From assembly GCA_031555145.1 (NCBI GenBank), contig JAVBUR010000020.1, positions 1-64,000 on the forward strand: 64,000 nt of DNA, read 5' to 3'. Below are positions 25,119 to 33,897 of this stretch, in pieces. The number at the start of each line of letters is the position of its first letter. Position 1 is the first letter of the stretch. The translations under genes and the position numbers were made by a program. Source of the stretch: JAJDIA01 sp031555145. Its GTDB lineage: Bacteria > Bacteroidota > Bacteroidia > Bacteroidales > Tannerellaceae. The notes beneath the pieces were generated by a model. The model saw nothing but the letters and a program-made list of their open reading frames with translations, was not told the origin of the DNA and did no database searches.

Positions 25119-26315
25119 TTAAAGCGCCCTCTGATCCTCCCTCTTCCAAGCCTCCGATACCGAATCCACAAACGGCTTGCAATGGTTGAAAAAATACTGA
25201 TAACCATCGCACAGATAGTTTAATCCCGATTCACCATCCGGCGACGTTATAAACCTATTTCTGGGACATTCGCCGTTACACATATTCCTCACTTTGCAGT
25301 CGATACAGTATTGCGGTAACGTATCTCGTTTCGCATCCCCAAATGCCTTTTGTGCAGGATGCCGCAGGAAATACCCCAACTCATGTTCATGTATATTCCC
25401 AAGCAACTGCCCTTTTTCGACAAAATGATCGCACGAATAAAAATTCCCATTCCGTTCTATCACCGGAACCCCACCGCATCGCTCCCTGAAGATACACAAC
25501 GAATGCTCCTGATCGAACGCCGTTCGCAGCGCTTCTTCAAAAATCTGAATCTTAACCCTCCCAATATCCTTCTCCACCCATTCATCAAAAACCGCAGACA
25601 AAAACAGCCCAAACTCAAACGCCGGAACAGACTCCCCCGTAACCGCCTCTTTCTCCCTGGAAACCTTCTCAACCAACGGTAAAAAAGTAATATAACTCAC
25701 CCCAAGCCCTTTGAAAAAATCATAAACAACCAACGGATACCTCACATTATAAACATTCACAACACATAAAACCTCAGGATATACCCCACGCTCCCGCAGC
25801 AACTTATAACCATTAAGCGTCTTCTCAAAACTCCCACATCGCTTGGAAGTCTGCCGCGGATTTAACGTATAGCGCGTAGCATCATGAAAAACCTCCGGCC
25901 CATCCATACTCACCCCAACCACAAACCCATTTGCCGCCAAAAAATCAGCCCATTCCTCCGTAACCAGCGTCCCATTCGTCTGAATCCCATTCAAAAAACT
26001 CTTCCCCTCCGGCAAATACCTTTTCTGAATAGCCACCGCCCTTTCAAAGAAATCAATCCCCGCCAACAACGGCTCCCCACCATGCCAGGTAAATAGCACC
26101 GTATCCCCCGACGAAGCTGCATAATGCTGCCTTACATACCTCTCCAACGTCTCATCCCCCATAACCCCGCTTGAGACATCACCTATAACCCCAGTCGAGT
26201 CACCATCATAAAGATCCCCCTTCCCCCAATAATAACAATAGCTGCACCTCAAATTACAACGCGCCCCCACAGGTTTCACAAACACCTGAAAATCCTCTGT
26301 CATTACTCTCCCCAT
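25119..26315 (-). CDS. Radical SAM/SPASM enzyme, anaerobic sulfatase-maturase-like
   Basis: A radical SAM protein of about 398 residues. The 4Fe-4S motif CNLRCSYCYY lies near the N-terminus, and the SPASM region has CGGVPV, FYSCDHFV and CIDCKVRNMCNGECPRNR. This layout fits anaerobic sulfatase-maturating enzymes, which convert an active-site Cys or Ser of sulfatases to formylglycine in the cytoplasm. The frame runs back to 26402; the Met at 26315 (MGRVM) or 26303 is the likely start. An extra 16-residue insert with an internal duplication (GVIGDVSSGVMGDE) follows the CYYW motif. No sulfatase is adjacent. Confidence 0.88.
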   Translation of the reverse strand: MGRVMTEDFQVFVKPVGARCNLRCSYCYYWGKGDLYDGDSTGVIGDVSSGVMGDETLERYVRQHYAASSGDTVLFTWHGGEPLLAGIDFFERAVAIQKRYLPEGKSFLNGIQTNGTLVTEEWADFLAANGFVVGVSMDGPEVFHDATRYTLNPRQTSKRCGSFEKTLNGYKLLRERGVYPEVLCVVNVYNVRYPLVVYDFFKGLGVSYITFLPLVEKVSREKEAVTGESVPAFEFGLFLSAVFDEWVEKDIGRVKIQIFEEALRTAFDQEHSLCIFRERCGGVPVIERNGNFYSCDHFVEKGQLLGNIHEHELGYFLRHPAQKAFGDAKRDTLPQYCIDCKVRNMCNGECPRNRFITSPDGESGLNYLCDGYQYFFNHCKPFVDSVSEAWKREDQRAL

Positions 26316-26637
26316 AATTCTAACTACCTCTTTTCTATACGATTCCTTACAAATGTACGATTGTAAACCAAATCTGTTTATGTTTTCTGCGAAATAAATC
26401 ACCTCCCTATCCCCAACAACTCTCTATAAGTTAAATTCCATGTTCAAACAGCCACTTCGTACAAACTTCTATATCCCTTTGTACAAAGTCAACATCCCTT
26501 CGCCCTGCCTTGTATATCATTTGTATATCACAAAACCTCTAACCGATTGATTCTCAATATCCATTTTGGCATGCCTAGTGTATGCCTAGTGTTTGGCTAT
26601 ATCTCATCCATACCCTTACCAATTATCCCCTTTCCTT
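26316..26637. repeat. Intergenic region with 11- and 22-bp phased direct repeats
   Basis: Between two divergent genes. GTACAAA occurs at 26459 and 26481 (22 bp apart). TTGTATATCA occurs at 26510 and 26521 (11 bp apart). ATGCCTAGTGT occurs twice in tandem (26571-26592), with a degenerate third unit ending GGCTA in the same 11-bp phase. Repeats spaced by one helical turn suggest a protein-binding array. Function unknown. Confidence 0.55.
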
Positions 26638-26677
26638 CTTGTAATTATTCCGGAAATTCACTAAATTTGTCAGTGAA
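26638..26677 (+). promoter_or_regulatory. Promoter of the DUF418 gene with overlapping dyad
   Basis: The -7 motif TAAATTTG (26662-26669) has a -33-like CTTG 20 bases upstream. An inverted repeat TTCACT (26657-26662) and AGTGAA (26672-26677) brackets the -7 element, so a repressor site is plausible. The leader would be about 94 bases. Confidence 0.5.
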
Positions 26678-26769
26678 AGAAAAAACCTCTTTTGTCTGAA
26701 GCCTTCATCTGATGAATGATGCATTTGAGATAATCTATACGCCAATATGTAAACTAAAAACAAAAAAAT

Positions 26770-28056
26770 ATGCAAGAAAAAATCGATTCGATGCACGATG
26801 CAGGTTTAAATAGTTTACTAACACTCGAACCTGTACAGAACCAGGAAAGGATAGAACTGCTTGATACTATACGCGGCTTTGCCCTGTTGGGAATATTAAT
26901 TGCAAATATGGCTTGGTATAGCAGTCCCGCTCTTTACGCCGATATGTTGGGCAGAAATATGTGGACAGGACTCTGGGACACAACAACATCTTCGTTTATA
27001 AACCTCTTTGTTCAAGGAAAATTCTACTCAATGTTCTCTTTCCTTTTTGGTTTGGGTTTCGTCCTATTTTTTGAAAGAGCCAAAGAAAGAACCACAAAGC
27101 CCAAACTTCTTTTTTACAGAAGGCTTTTTATTCTATTACTTATCGGCTTGGTACATGCCTTCTTTATCTGGTACGGCGACATACTTGTTACCTATGCGTT
27201 ACTTGGTTTTCTGTTACCACTATTCTTTAACCTGAAACCTAAAACACTCATCAAGTGGGTAATTTCGCTTTTCAGCATATTCCTATTATTTTTAGCTTTT
27301 GTGATGGGCTTAGTAGCTTTAGGGGAAATGTTCAATGAAGGAGCTGTTAGCGATAGCCTGCAACCATTTTATACCGATATGGAAAGCAGAATGGAAAGCG
27401 CTATCCATGCCTATGGACAAGGCACTTTTTCGGAAATAATGGCTCAACGTACTTCCGACACCCTGTTTTCTTACAGCGGCATATTTGCAAGCCTATTTGT
27501 CATATTCCCCCTGTTTTTACTTGGACTTTACGTGGGAGGAAAGAAGATCTTTCAACACATCGAAACAAACCTGGCATTAATAAGAAAAACCTGGCAATGG
27601 AGCCTTGTCATTGGATTGACAATGAGTATGGTGAAATTTATATTCAAGAACCTGATGGGCGCTGACTATTTTTCCTTTGATACCGTGATTCATACAGGCG
27701 CTGGATTTCTGGGCGATACAGGACTCTGCCTTTTCTTCATGACCTCAATAATCCTATTGTATCAAAATAGAAAATGGAAGTCGAAATTAAAGCATTTTTC
27801 ATACGTGGGCAGAATGGCATTGAGCAATTACCTGCTTCAGTCAATAATATGCACAACCATTTTTTATAACTATGGCTTAGGACTTTATGGTAAAGTAGGC
27901 CCTGCTTTAGGACTGCTCTTATCTATTGTTATTTTCACTATTCAACTCATTATCAGTAAGTATTGGTTCAGATATTATCAATTCGGCCCTATAGAATGGC
28001 TCTGGAAAAGCTTAACTTACAGCAAGCTCTTCAGAATGAAGCTACCTAAAACATAA
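26770..28056 (+). CDS. DUF418 (YeiB-family) membrane protein
   Basis: A 428-residue polytopic inner-membrane protein with about 10 hydrophobic helices. The N-terminal ERIELLDTIRGFALLGIL segment is the DUF418 hallmark, and the C-terminal DUF418 core contains YVGRMALSNYLLQS, then FGPIEWLWKSLTY. The family resembles acyltransferase-3 membrane folds; substrate and role are unknown. It is a single gene with its own promoter. Confidence 0.88.
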   Translation: MQEKIDSMHDAGLNSLLTLEPVQNQERIELLDTIRGFALLGILIANMAWYSSPALYADMLGRNMWTGLWDTTTSSFINLFVQGKFYSMFSFLFGLGFVLFFERAKERTTKPKLLFYRRLFILLLIGLVHAFFIWYGDILVTYALLGFLLPLFFNLKPKTLIKWVISLFSIFLLFLAFVMGLVALGEMFNEGAVSDSLQPFYTDMESRMESAIHAYGQGTFSEIMAQRTSDTLFSYSGIFASLFVIFPLFLLGLYVGGKKIFQHIETNLALIRKTWQWSLVIGLTMSMVKFIFKNLMGADYFSFDTVIHTGAGFLGDTGLCLFFMTSIILLYQNRKWKSKLKHFSYVGRMALSNYLLQSIICTTIFYNYGLGLYGKVGPALGLLLSIVIFTIQLIISKYWFRYYQFGPIEWLWKSLTYSKLFRMKLPKT

Positions 28057-28159
28057 AGCCCCATTATCGCCATCTATCCCCTCCAACAACTCTCTCCTGC
28101 AAACTGTTATATAAAAACAGCAGTGACAATTCAGTCTCACCCCATTAAAAATCCCCTAT

Positions 28160-29395
28160 ATGAAATCTCTTAGAATCATCCTCGTCAGCATATCATCCAT
28201 GCTCATCATCTCCGCCTTCGCCGATTGCAATAAAGACACCTCACAGGAGGAGCAAGACCCCCAAACCCTCCCCCCTGTAGAAACCCAAAAGCCCAACACC
28301 ACCTATAAACCCGCCTTTGAAGGCCAAACTCGCATCGCAGGTGTAAAAACAACCACCCCCTACCAAGTCACAATCCTCACAGACGCCCTCTCAAAACCAT
28401 GGGCCGTAACCTCCCTTCCCGACGGTCGCTTAGTCATAACTGAAAAAGCCGGAACCCTCCGCATCGCCACCACCACCGGCCAACTTAGTGCCTCCATCAC
28501 CGGATTCCCCGAAGTGGACGACCGATCACAGGGAGGCCTCCTTGATGTAGCATCTGCACCCGACTTTGAAACAAGCCGGCTACTCTATTTCACCTTTGCC
28601 GAAAAAACACCCCAAGGCTCACTCACCGCCGTAGGAAAAGGAACCCTTTCCGCCGACGAAAAACGCATCGACAACTTCCAAACCATCTACCGTGCCATAC
28701 CCTACTTTGATAACAGCATGCACTTCGGAAGCCGCATCACATTCGACGACAATGGCAACCTCTTCATCTCCACCGGTGAACGCTCCGACCTCGCAACCCG
28801 CCCCAAAGCCCAACTGCTCGACAACGGATACGGCAAAGTAATCAACATCACCCCCGCCGGAGACCCCGTCCCCGGAAACCCCTTCATCAATACCCCCGGC
28901 GCCCTCCCCGAAATCTACTCCTACGGACATCGCAACCCCCAGGGATTAGCTATCCACCCCGTCACCCGCGAACTATGGCTCTCCGAAATGGGACCGCGTG
29001 GCGGCGACGAGATCAATCTCATAAAACCCGGCCGGAATTATGGCTGGGCCACCATCACCTACGGAATCGAATATAGCGGACAACCCGTAGGCGACGGTAT
29101 TACCCAAAAACAAGGCCTCGAACAACCCATCTATTACTGGGACCCCGTACTCTCACCCAGCGGCATGACCTTCTATACCTCAGCCACCATCCCCGAATGG
29201 CAAAACAACCTCTTCATCGGCGGACTCAGCAGCAAACACATTGCCCGCATCGTACTGAAAAACAACAAAGTAATCGGCGAAGAACGACTCCTCACCGATG
29301 AAAACCAACGCTTCCGCGACGTAGGCGAAGGAAAAGACGGCGCCCTCTACGCTGTAACCGACGAAGGACGACTATACAAAATCGCTAAAAAATGA
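28160..29395 (+). CDS. PQQ-type sugar dehydrogenase, exported
   Basis: A 411-residue protein of the glucose/sorbosone dehydrogenase beta-propeller family. Conserved segments: PWAVTSLPDGRLVITEK, QGGLLDVASAPDF, SYGHRNPQGLAI, ELWLSEMGPRGGDEINLI, NYGWATITYG and SPSGMTFYT. A signal segment ends at a Cys near residue 24 (AFADC); the lipobox is imperfect (Asp at -1), so lipidation is uncertain. It probably oxidises an aldose in the periplasm with PQQ; cofactor and substrate are inferred. It overlaps the patatin gene by 4 bp (ATGA). Confidence 0.86.
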   Translation: MKSLRIILVSISSMLIISAFADCNKDTSQEEQDPQTLPPVETQKPNTTYKPAFEGQTRIAGVKTTTPYQVTILTDALSKPWAVTSLPDGRLVITEKAGTLRIATTTGQLSASITGFPEVDDRSQGGLLDVASAPDFETSRLLYFTFAEKTPQGSLTAVGKGTLSADEKRIDNFQTIYRAIPYFDNSMHFGSRITFDDNGNLFISTGERSDLATRPKAQLLDNGYGKVINITPAGDPVPGNPFINTPGALPEIYSYGHRNPQGLAIHPVTRELWLSEMGPRGGDEINLIKPGRNYGWATITYGIEYSGQPVGDGITQKQGLEQPIYYWDPVLSPSGMTFYTSATIPEWQNNLFIGGLSSKHIARIVLKNNKVIGEERLLTDENQRFRDVGEGKDGALYAVTDEGRLYKIAKK

Positions 29396-30219
29396 AACCA
29401 ACCTATAACTGGGGTATCGCCCTTAGCGGCGGCGGCATAAGAGGCTTTGCCCACTTAGGCGCATTAACCGCACTAAAAGAGCAAGGCATAGAGCCCGACA
29501 TCATCTCCGGAACAAGTATCGGCTCCATCGTCGCCGCCATGTACGCCGACGGCCACACCCCCGAAAGCGTTTACGAAATGTTTAAAACCATCAAACTCAA
29601 AGACATCGCCACCACCAATTTCTTTGACCACGGCGGCATCCTCAAAATAACCCCCATCCAACATCTCCTCGAAAAACACTTGCACGCCAAACGCTTTGAA
29701 GACCTACGCATCCCCTTGCGGATCATCGCCTCCGACATCGAAGAAGGAACTGCCCATTGCTTTTCTGAGGGAGAATTAATCCCCGCTATCATCGCCTCCT
29801 GTTCCATCCCCATCGTATTCACCCCTGTGGAAATCAACGGCCACTATTACGTTGACGGCGGTGTTTTCGACAACTTCCCCGTCAAATGCATCCGTAAAGA
29901 ATGCCGCAAAGTCATCGGCATCAACGTAAGCCCCATCACACAAATGAAATACGACAAATCCCTCAAATACATCATCGAACGCACCATGAACTACATGGTC
30001 GGAGCCAACACCACCGAAGCCATCAAATTATGCGACCACTACATCACCGTCGCCGACCTTTCAAACTACTACCTTCTTGATACAAAAGGTGTAAACGACC
30101 TGTATCAAAAAGGATATGAAATGGTACAATCATACCTCAATCAAAACCAGAAAACCATCAACAAAAACAAAAAAAATATCCTGTCAAACAATTGGTTCGA
30201 CAGGATAAAGCAACACTAA
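29392..30219 (+). CDS. Patatin-like phospholipase
   Basis: A 275-residue patatin-fold lipase. The oxyanion loop is GGGIRGFAHLGAL (about residues 13-25), the nucleophile elbow GTSIGS (Ser near 43) and the catalytic Asp in VDGGVFDNFPV (about 160). There is no signal peptide, so it is cytoplasmic or membrane-associated. It is translationally coupled by ATGA to the sugar dehydrogenase, an unexpected pairing whose meaning is unclear. Lipid substrate unknown. Confidence 0.9.
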   Translation: MKPTYNWGIALSGGGIRGFAHLGALTALKEQGIEPDIISGTSIGSIVAAMYADGHTPESVYEMFKTIKLKDIATTNFFDHGGILKITPIQHLLEKHLHAKRFEDLRIPLRIIASDIEEGTAHCFSEGELIPAIIASCSIPIVFTPVEINGHYYVDGGVFDNFPVKCIRKECRKVIGINVSPITQMKYDKSLKYIIERTMNYMVGANTTEAIKLCDHYITVADLSNYYLLDTKGVNDLYQKGYEMVQSYLNQNQKTINKNKKNILSNNWFDRIKQH

Positions 30220-30286
30220 GACCCTAAACAAAACCGTCCTTCTTGCTGTTATCATCATAGTTGTCTTACAGTATAAAAGAACAGTC

Positions 30287-31288
30287 ATGTCATATAAAAT
30301 AGCCTTTTTCGATAGTAAACCATATGATGAAGATATCTTTGGACGGATCAATAAGAAATTCGGGTTTGAAATATCCTATTTCAGCGAGCACCTGAATCGT
30401 AAAAATGTGATATTGGCCGAAGGATCAGATGTTGTCTGCATTTTTGTCAACGCCGTGGTGGATTCCAAAGTGATTGACGAACTTTACCGGATGGGAGTCA
30501 AGCTGATCGCATTGCGATGTGCCGGATTTAATAACGTAGACATAGCTGCCGCCTCCGGAAAAATCCCCGTTGTGCGTGTACCCGAGTATTCACCTCATGC
30601 CGTGGCTGAACATACGGTAGCCCTCATGTTATGCCTGAATCGTAAAATACACAGAGCCTATTGGCGAACCCGGGACGGAAATTTCTCTTTGGGTGGATTT
30701 CAAGGGTTCGACATGTGTGGAAAAACAGCCGGAGTAGTAGGCACCGGTAAAATTGGTAAAGCATTGATCAAAATACTGCTTGGGTTTGGTATGAAAATCC
30801 TGGCATATGACTTATATCCGGACACCCAATTTGCCAAAGAAACAGGCATTACCTACGTTCCTCTGAACACCCTATACGCCCAATCCGACATCATATCGCT
30901 CCATTGCCCCTTAACAAAAGAAACCGAACACATGATTGATAAAGCCGCCATCGATCAAATGAAACCTGGCGTAACAATAATCAATACAGGAAGAGGAAAA
31001 TTAATCCATACCACAGCCCTGGTCGCCGGACTCAAGTGCAAAAAAATTGGATTTGCCGGATTGGATGTGTACGAAGAAGAAACAGCCTATTTTTACGAAG
31101 ACCGTTCGGACATGGTCATGACAGATGATATTCTAGCCCGATTGCTCACCTTCAACAATGTGATCGTCACTTCTCACCAGGCATTTTTCACCAAAGAAGC
31201 CATGGAAAATATCGCCGAAACCACCTTGCAAAATATACTTGATCTTCAAGATGGAAAAGAATTAAAAAATGAAATCCGTTATAAGTAA
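30287..31288 (+). CDS. ldhA: D-lactate dehydrogenase-like 2-hydroxyacid dehydrogenase
   Basis: A 333-residue NAD-dependent 2-hydroxyacid dehydrogenase. The Rossmann motif GVVGTGKIGKALIKI lies at about residues 150-165. Catalytic residues are the Arg in INTGRGKLI, the Glu in DVYEEE and the His in VTSHQAFFTKEA. The VPEYSPHAVAEHTVAL and YFYEDRS segments are typical of fermentative D-LDH (LdhA). It reduces pyruvate to D-lactate to regenerate NAD during fermentation. It is a single gene followed by a strong terminator. Confidence 0.9.
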   Translation: MSYKIAFFDSKPYDEDIFGRINKKFGFEISYFSEHLNRKNVILAEGSDVVCIFVNAVVDSKVIDELYRMGVKLIALRCAGFNNVDIAAASGKIPVVRVPEYSPHAVAEHTVALMLCLNRKIHRAYWRTRDGNFSLGGFQGFDMCGKTAGVVGTGKIGKALIKILLGFGMKILAYDLYPDTQFAKETGITYVPLNTLYAQSDIISLHCPLTKETEHMIDKAAIDQMKPGVTIINTGRGKLIHTTALVAGLKCKKIGFAGLDVYEEETAYFYEDRSDMVMTDDILARLLTFNNVIVTSHQAFFTKEAMENIAETTLQNILDLQDGKELKNEIRYK

Positions 31289-31298
31289 GCCGTAACAA

Positions 31299-31347
31299 GA
31301 AAAACCGGAGAACGCCTTCCAGTCCTCCCCGGTTTCTTCCCTTTTTT
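31299..31347. terminator. Terminator of ldhA (shared repeat with 42802)
   Basis: AAACCGG (31302-31308) pairs with CCGGTTT (31329-31335), and T-rich sequence follows. The whole hairpin is nearly identical to that at 42802-42835, and both lie next to copies of the same small gene. Confidence 0.8.
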
Positions 31348-31370
31348 GATCGTTATACCCATCACCTCGA

Positions 31371-31645
31371 TCATACCATCATCTCCGGCGTCTTCAGCCC
31401 TATATCAGCGCAATCACCTATCCATCCTTGGAAAGAGGACAAGGCTCGGAAGAGTCGCCTTCCGATTTCAGATCAAGCACTTTTCCAGTCTGATCTTCCA
31501 CCGCAATCCCTATCGGTTGCCCCTGTCCATCTTACACAAAACCTGTCACGACGAACGACTGATTACCCGTCAACCTCGGAAATCCAATTGCAGACAATTC
31601 CCTTTCTCGAATATCCCCTTTCGTTCTACCCTTATGGGAAAACAT
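31371..31645 (-). pseudogene. Decayed copy of the small gene found intact at 42870-43091
   Basis: Read leftward from an ATG at 31645 the frame gives a coherent protein with three in-frame stops. Its C-terminal part reads SSEPCPLSKDR, stop, VIALI, stop, GLKTPEMM, matching DSEPCPLSKDGEVIALIEGLKTP of the small protein encoded at 42870-43091. The upstream part (FPRLTGNQSFVVTGFV, stop, DGQGQPIGIAVEDQTG) is only weakly related. The downstream terminator is also shared. I read it as a point-mutated relic. The function of the family is unknown. Confidence 0.65.
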
Positions 31646-31694
31646 GATAAATTGGTTTTGAATCCTTGGAATTTTACAATCTCCTTGTATTTCA

Positions 31695-31982
31695 CTAAAT
31701 CCAGATACAAACTTTTACCTCTTTGTCAACCCCGATATTTTCCCTTTTCCTTATGTCTGTTTTGATTGGAAGCAGATATGTTTTACGTTTCGTGTCAAAC
31801 CAGATGGCGGTTTCCCACTGGCTGTCGCCGATTTTTGCCATCGCTTTCATCCGTCCCCAACCTTCTTCCTGAAATCTCAGATTCTCCCTGATTTCGCTTG
31901 CCATTTCTTCGGGGAGGGAAACGAAATACCAACACTGTTGCCAAGGAGTGGCTAAAAACTCATATTTTATTCTGTTTTTCAT
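31695..31982 (-). CDS. DUF1905 protein
   Basis: A 95-residue protein of the DUF1905 family: a beta-rich N-terminus (YFVSLPEEMASEIREN), then WGRMKAMAKIGDSQWETAIWFD and YLLPIKTDIRK. The family forms a small beta-barrel-like fold and often occurs beside YdeI-type domains; its activity is unknown. It is the second gene of a two-gene leftward operon, 1 bp after the MmcQ/YjbR gene. Confidence 0.85.
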   Translation of the reverse strand: MKNRIKYEFLATPWQQCWYFVSLPEEMASEIRENLRFQEEGWGRMKAMAKIGDSQWETAIWFDTKRKTYLLPIKTDIRKRENIGVDKEVKVCIWI

Positions 31983-31983
31983 T

Positions 31984-32352
31984 TCAACTGTTCCGGTATT
32001 CTTCCTGTTTCTTTTTCGGTAATTTCAGGATTACTTCATCTGTCGAATGACGAATTAGTTCTTTAATCAGGTCGCCAGGTACGTCGCTTTCCAACGTAAT
32101 CCAATTCCACAAAAGAGTTTTAAAATCATCAGGATTTATTCCGTCATATTCTTCACGCAGTTCTACCGACCTTTCCGGATTGCATTTAAGGTATGCCTTG
32201 AATATACCATCTTGGGGTTCCAACGGAATATAGACAAATACCTTCTCCATTACTTTACATACCAACACTTTGTGGTTTTGTAAAGAAATAGATTCAACAG
32301 CCCCTTTTACCGATAGGCAATATTTTATCAATTCCTCAATATTCATTTTCAA
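31984..32352 (-). CDS. MmcQ/YjbR-family protein
   Basis: A 122-residue protein of the MmcQ/YjbR family. It has the N-terminal IEELIKYCLSVKGAVES helix, a beta-sheet core (KVFVYIPLEP, FKAYLKCNPERSVELRE), NWITLE and a C-terminal helix (LIKELIRHSTDEVIL). The fold resembles a double-wing DNA-binding domain. The role is not established. It is the first gene of the operon with DUF1905. Confidence 0.87.
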   Translation of the reverse strand: MKMNIEELIKYCLSVKGAVESISLQNHKVLVCKVMEKVFVYIPLEPQDGIFKAYLKCNPERSVELREEYDGINPDDFKTLLWNWITLESDVPGDLIKELIRHSTDEVILKLPKKKQEEYRNS

Positions 32353-32572
32353 TTAGTGTTTTTAGCGATAATACAATACGAAACACCCCTTCTTTGTACT
32401 CCTGCAAAGGTACAATCTTTACTTGAATAAGTGGGAAGACCATTCATCAACACCTCAAAATTTAGTATCTTTGGCGATTATCTGTAAGCCGTTAAGCTAT
32501 CGGAACCTGCGTGTATATATCCCATATTACCGTCCGACATGGACATAAAATAATTAGTTTGAATAACTTGTT

Positions 32573-33142
32573 ATGACAACCCCCAATAAAATCAAGTATT
32601 TTGAAAATCGAGAAGACTGGCGAAAGTGGCTGACTAACAACTTCGAAACAACCAATGAAGTCTGGTTTGTATTCCCTCAAAAGTCGTCAGGCAAAAAAAG
32701 CATTTTATACAATGACGCAGTTGAAGAAGCCCTTTGTTTCGATTGGGTTGACAGCACAATAAAATCACTTGACAGTGAACATAAAGTCCAGCGCTTCACC
32801 CCCAGAAACCCTAAAAGCACATACTCGCAAGCCAACAAGGAAAGGCTTAAATGGCTATTGGAAAATAAAATGATACACCCAGCATTTGAGGATAAAATAC
32901 AAAATATTTTGTCTGAGCCATTTATTTACCCAAATGACATAATCGACAAATTAAAAGAAGATAAAATAGTATGGAAAAACTATCAACATTTTTCTGAGGC
33001 ATATAAACGTATCCGAATCGCATACATTGAAGCCGCAAGGAAGCGGCCAGCAGAATTTGAAAAACGGTTAACCCACTTCGTTAGCAAAACGAAAGAAAAT
33101 AAAAAAATAACAGGATTTGGCGGAATTGAAAAATACTATTAA
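32573..33142 (+). CDS. YdeI/OmpD-associated-family protein
   Basis: A 189-residue protein of the YdeI family: the N-terminal KIKYFENREDWRKWL segment, WFVFPQKSS, YNDAVEEALCFDWVDSTI, RFTPRNPKSTYSQANKER, and a C-terminal helical part (ARKRPAEFEKRL). Members are reported to protect against peptides, but the mechanism is unclear. It is a single rightward gene in a cluster of small accessory families. Confidence 0.88.
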   Translation: MTTPNKIKYFENREDWRKWLTNNFETTNEVWFVFPQKSSGKKSILYNDAVEEALCFDWVDSTIKSLDSEHKVQRFTPRNPKSTYSQANKERLKWLLENKMIHPAFEDKIQNILSEPFIYPNDIIDKLKEDKIVWKNYQHFSEAYKRIRIAYIEAARKRPAEFEKRLTHFVSKTKENKKITGFGGIEKYY

Positions 33143-33314
33143 AACAAACAGAAGTAAACAGTAATATGGATCGTGACTTACGCTACCCGCAGGCTGGATG
33201 CTTGAAATGATAGCCGACAAGGTGTAGGGTGGGGGAGACACCAGGCCGGCGACTTTCCAAAACCTGCAACTAAACAAAGAAAGCGAAAAAGATGCTATAT
33301 GATCCTTGTTTTGG
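33143..33314. other. Intergenic stretch, possible gene relic
   Basis: A plus-strand reading gives PAGWMLEMIADKV, stop, GGGDTRPATFQNLQLNKES, stop. This could be a broken coding fragment, but I find no family to support it. Confidence 0.2.
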
Positions 33315-33842
33315 TTAATTATCTTTCATCCAAACGATCGGATACCCTAATGCTAATTTTATAGCCTCCATTTCGGCGCTGTGCCACATCTCGTGTTTGA
33401 AGCACCATGATAAGGCCTCATACTTTGTGTTAGCAACAGGATGCTTAAATGGGATAGGCGCTAATTGCTGCGTTAAGATGTCATCGTCTAATTTGGAGAA
33501 ATTATCAAGGCATATCTCGTGAACTACATTAAATTGCTCAATTAGCTTAGCAACAGGGATTATATCTTTTTCTACAGATCTATGCAGTGCACCCATACCA
33601 TTGAAAATCTTTATATAGTCAACCACAGGTATTAAATTTGACACCTTGCCATTTCTTCCCGTGATACACGTAATAGCATGGAAGTTCTGGCTTATCATCA
33701 AGTGACCTATTTGCCAGGCAAAATTAGAATCGGTGTTTTCTGGAATCTCATACCACAAATTCTGAGGTAGTTCCGATATCAAACGATTTACAAAGTTTCT
33801 CGACTCGATGATCTGCCCCCTTAAAAAATCAACCTGGTTCAT
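33315..33842 (-). CDS. DinB-family protein
   Basis: A 175-residue four-helix-bundle protein of the DinB/YfiT class. The likely metal ligands are the His in WQIGHLM (about residue 47) and the two His of KHEMWHSAEM (about 150-155). Family members are metal-dependent, often thiol-linked transferases or of unknown function. A palindromic operator shared with the neighbouring TetR gene lies 17 bp upstream of its ATG, so it is probably under TetR control. Confidence 0.88.
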   Translation of the reverse strand: MNQVDFLRGQIIESRNFVNRLISELPQNLWYEIPENTDSNFAWQIGHLMISQNFHAITCITGRNGKVSNLIPVVDYIKIFNGMGALHRSVEKDIIPVAKLIEQFNVVHEICLDNFSKLDDDILTQQLAPIPFKHPVANTKYEALSWCFKHEMWHSAEMEAIKLALGYPIVWMKDN

Positions 33843-33858
33843 AACGTTCTCATTTTAG

Positions 33859-33876
33859 TTACTTACTAATAAGTAA
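33859..33876. promoter_or_regulatory. Probable TetR operator in front of dinB
   Basis: An 18-bp palindrome TTACTTA-CTAA-TAAGTAA lies just upstream of the DinB-family gene. The 14-bp core ACTTA-N4-TAAGT recurs at 34465-34478 in front of the TetR gene. Confidence 0.7.
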
Positions 33877-33897
33877 GCATATAGGGTAAAAAAATAA

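Noticed and set aside
33143..33314. Broken coding fragment
   Set aside because: The short readable frames contain stops and match no family I know.
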